From positions 566 through 64,565 of the forward strand of contig DFOM01000050.1 in the NCBI GenBank assembly GCA_002376725.1: a DNA stretch of 64,000 bases, written 5' to 3'. This DNA is from Cloacimonetes bacterium UBA3541. Its GTDB lineage: Bacteria > Cloacimonadota > Cloacimonadia > Cloacimonadales > Cloacimonadaceae. Numbering within the stretch: position 1 is the first letter of the stretch; each line of letters starts with the position of its first letter. Of the stretch, positions 63,723-64,000 are shown piece by piece. Both the position numbers and the translations under genes were made by a program. The notes under the pieces are model-generated. The model did no database searches and had not been told where the DNA came from. It saw only the letters and a list, made by a program, of their open reading frames with translations.

Positions 63723-64000
63723 TTACTTACTTCTTACCACCCTAAATCCGATATAATTGGTTTTAGTATAGGGTTTGGCATAGGAACGATTGGTTATTCT
63801 TACTTCATTAGCAGGATCTTTCCAGGAACCGCCCCGGATAACTTTAACCGACCCCGATTCAGGACCTGTAAGAGAAGTAAGGACATTATCGGAATAAGGT
63901 GCATACCAATCCCAGACCCATTCACTAACATTTCCACTCATATCATATAATTTCAATTTATTACTCTTTTTTTCACCTACGGGATGAGAATGTCCCTCAC
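63723..64000 (-). CDS. Formylglycine-generating-enzyme/SUMF1-type protein, 3' part only
   Basis: The frame is open to the window edge. Its readable C-terminal ~92 residues show HPVGEKKSN, LYDMSGNVSEWVWDWY, VIRGGSWKDP and YIGFRVVR, which together are the C-terminal signature of FGE-sulfatase (SUMF1) domains. These proteins have a C-type-lectin-like fold; some oxidise sulfatase cysteines, many others are non-catalytic. The catalytic cysteine pair of true FGE lies near the C-terminus, but the visible stretch has no Cys, so a non-FGE function is likelier. The 5' part is beyond the right edge. Confidence 0.85.
   Translation of the reverse strand, partial: EGHSHPVGEKKSNKLKLYDMSGNVSEWVWDWYAPYSDNVLTSLTGPESGSVKVIRGGSWKDPANEVRITNRSYAKPYTKTNYIGFRVVRSK

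Overview
The window looks like a chromosomal segment of an AT-rich, diderm, amino-acid-fermenting bacterium. The best guess is the Cloacimonadota (Candidatus Cloacimonas-like, FCB superphylum). That placement is inference. It rests on the combination of methylmalonyl-CoA mutase genes with a lone Na+-pump decarboxylase beta subunit, a PPi-type phosphofructokinase, glutamate dehydrogenase, outer-membrane genes (OmpA, BamD, CpoB/YbgF-like), and large secreted proteins with lamin-tail/Fn3 modules and a FlgD/T9SS-like C-terminal domain. The partial 16S rRNA gene at the left edge would settle it. No insertion sequence, prophage, integrase or CRISPR array was seen, so this is mostly core genome with one polysaccharide region.

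Layout. 1-973: 5' two thirds of a 16S rRNA gene on the minus strand. 1.4-6.0 kb: panD-panC, tRNA-Leu(UAG), then tig-clpP and clpX. 6.1-11.5 kb: a compact run pepP-coaD-dnaB-mlaE-solute-binding lipoprotein-trmL. 11.5-17.9 kb (minus): pgk-like, mutA, mutB, meaB. 18.3-20.2 kb: an 11-bp tandem repeat, a terminator and an OmpA-family gene. 20.4-23.0 kb: secreted endonuclease I fused to a lamin-tail domain. 23.1-28.0 kb: decarboxylase beta subunit, cdd, radical SAM, amidase, DUF512. 28.1-29.7 kb: phnD-phnC. 30.0-34.4 kb: dnaX (minus), pfp, gdhA with terminator. 34.4-35.2 kb: a long non-coding gap. 35.2-46.6 kb: glycosyltransferases, sugar-nucleotide enzymes, a degenerate prenyl-synthase homologue, a CpsB-like phosphatase, a methyltransferase, an AglD-type membrane protein and a MoxR ATPase. 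46.7-51.1 kb: exported propeller protein and a 1109-aa secreted modular protein. 51.2-54.0 kb (minus side): second copy of the 11-bp repeat, trxA, groES with a CIRCE-like operator, udk, wecB. 54.3-63.5 kb: SNF2 helicase, HEAT-like protein, greA, M18 peptidase, then the envelope operon cpoB-like, unknown, bamD, nadD. Right edge: the 3' end of a formylglycine-generating-enzyme-type gene (minus).

How the genes fit together. Gdh, MutAB/MeaB and the decarboxylase beta subunit fit glutamate and succinate/propionate fermentation with a sodium-motive decarboxylation step. PFP and PGK belong to glycolysis/gluconeogenesis, but the PGK is highly divergent and leads the mutase operon. Tig/ClpP/ClpX and GroES/Trx handle protein quality control.

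Most interesting points. (1) The same 11-bp repeat plus hairpin occurs at two loci in opposite orientation. (2) A CIRCE-like site controls a groES that has no groEL beside it. (3) A prenyl-synthase homologue has lost both aspartate-rich motifs. (4) ClpP has Asn at the catalytic Asp position. (5) The PGK-like protein lacks several signature residues. (6) A lamin-tail module is duplicated at high DNA identity in two secreted proteins.
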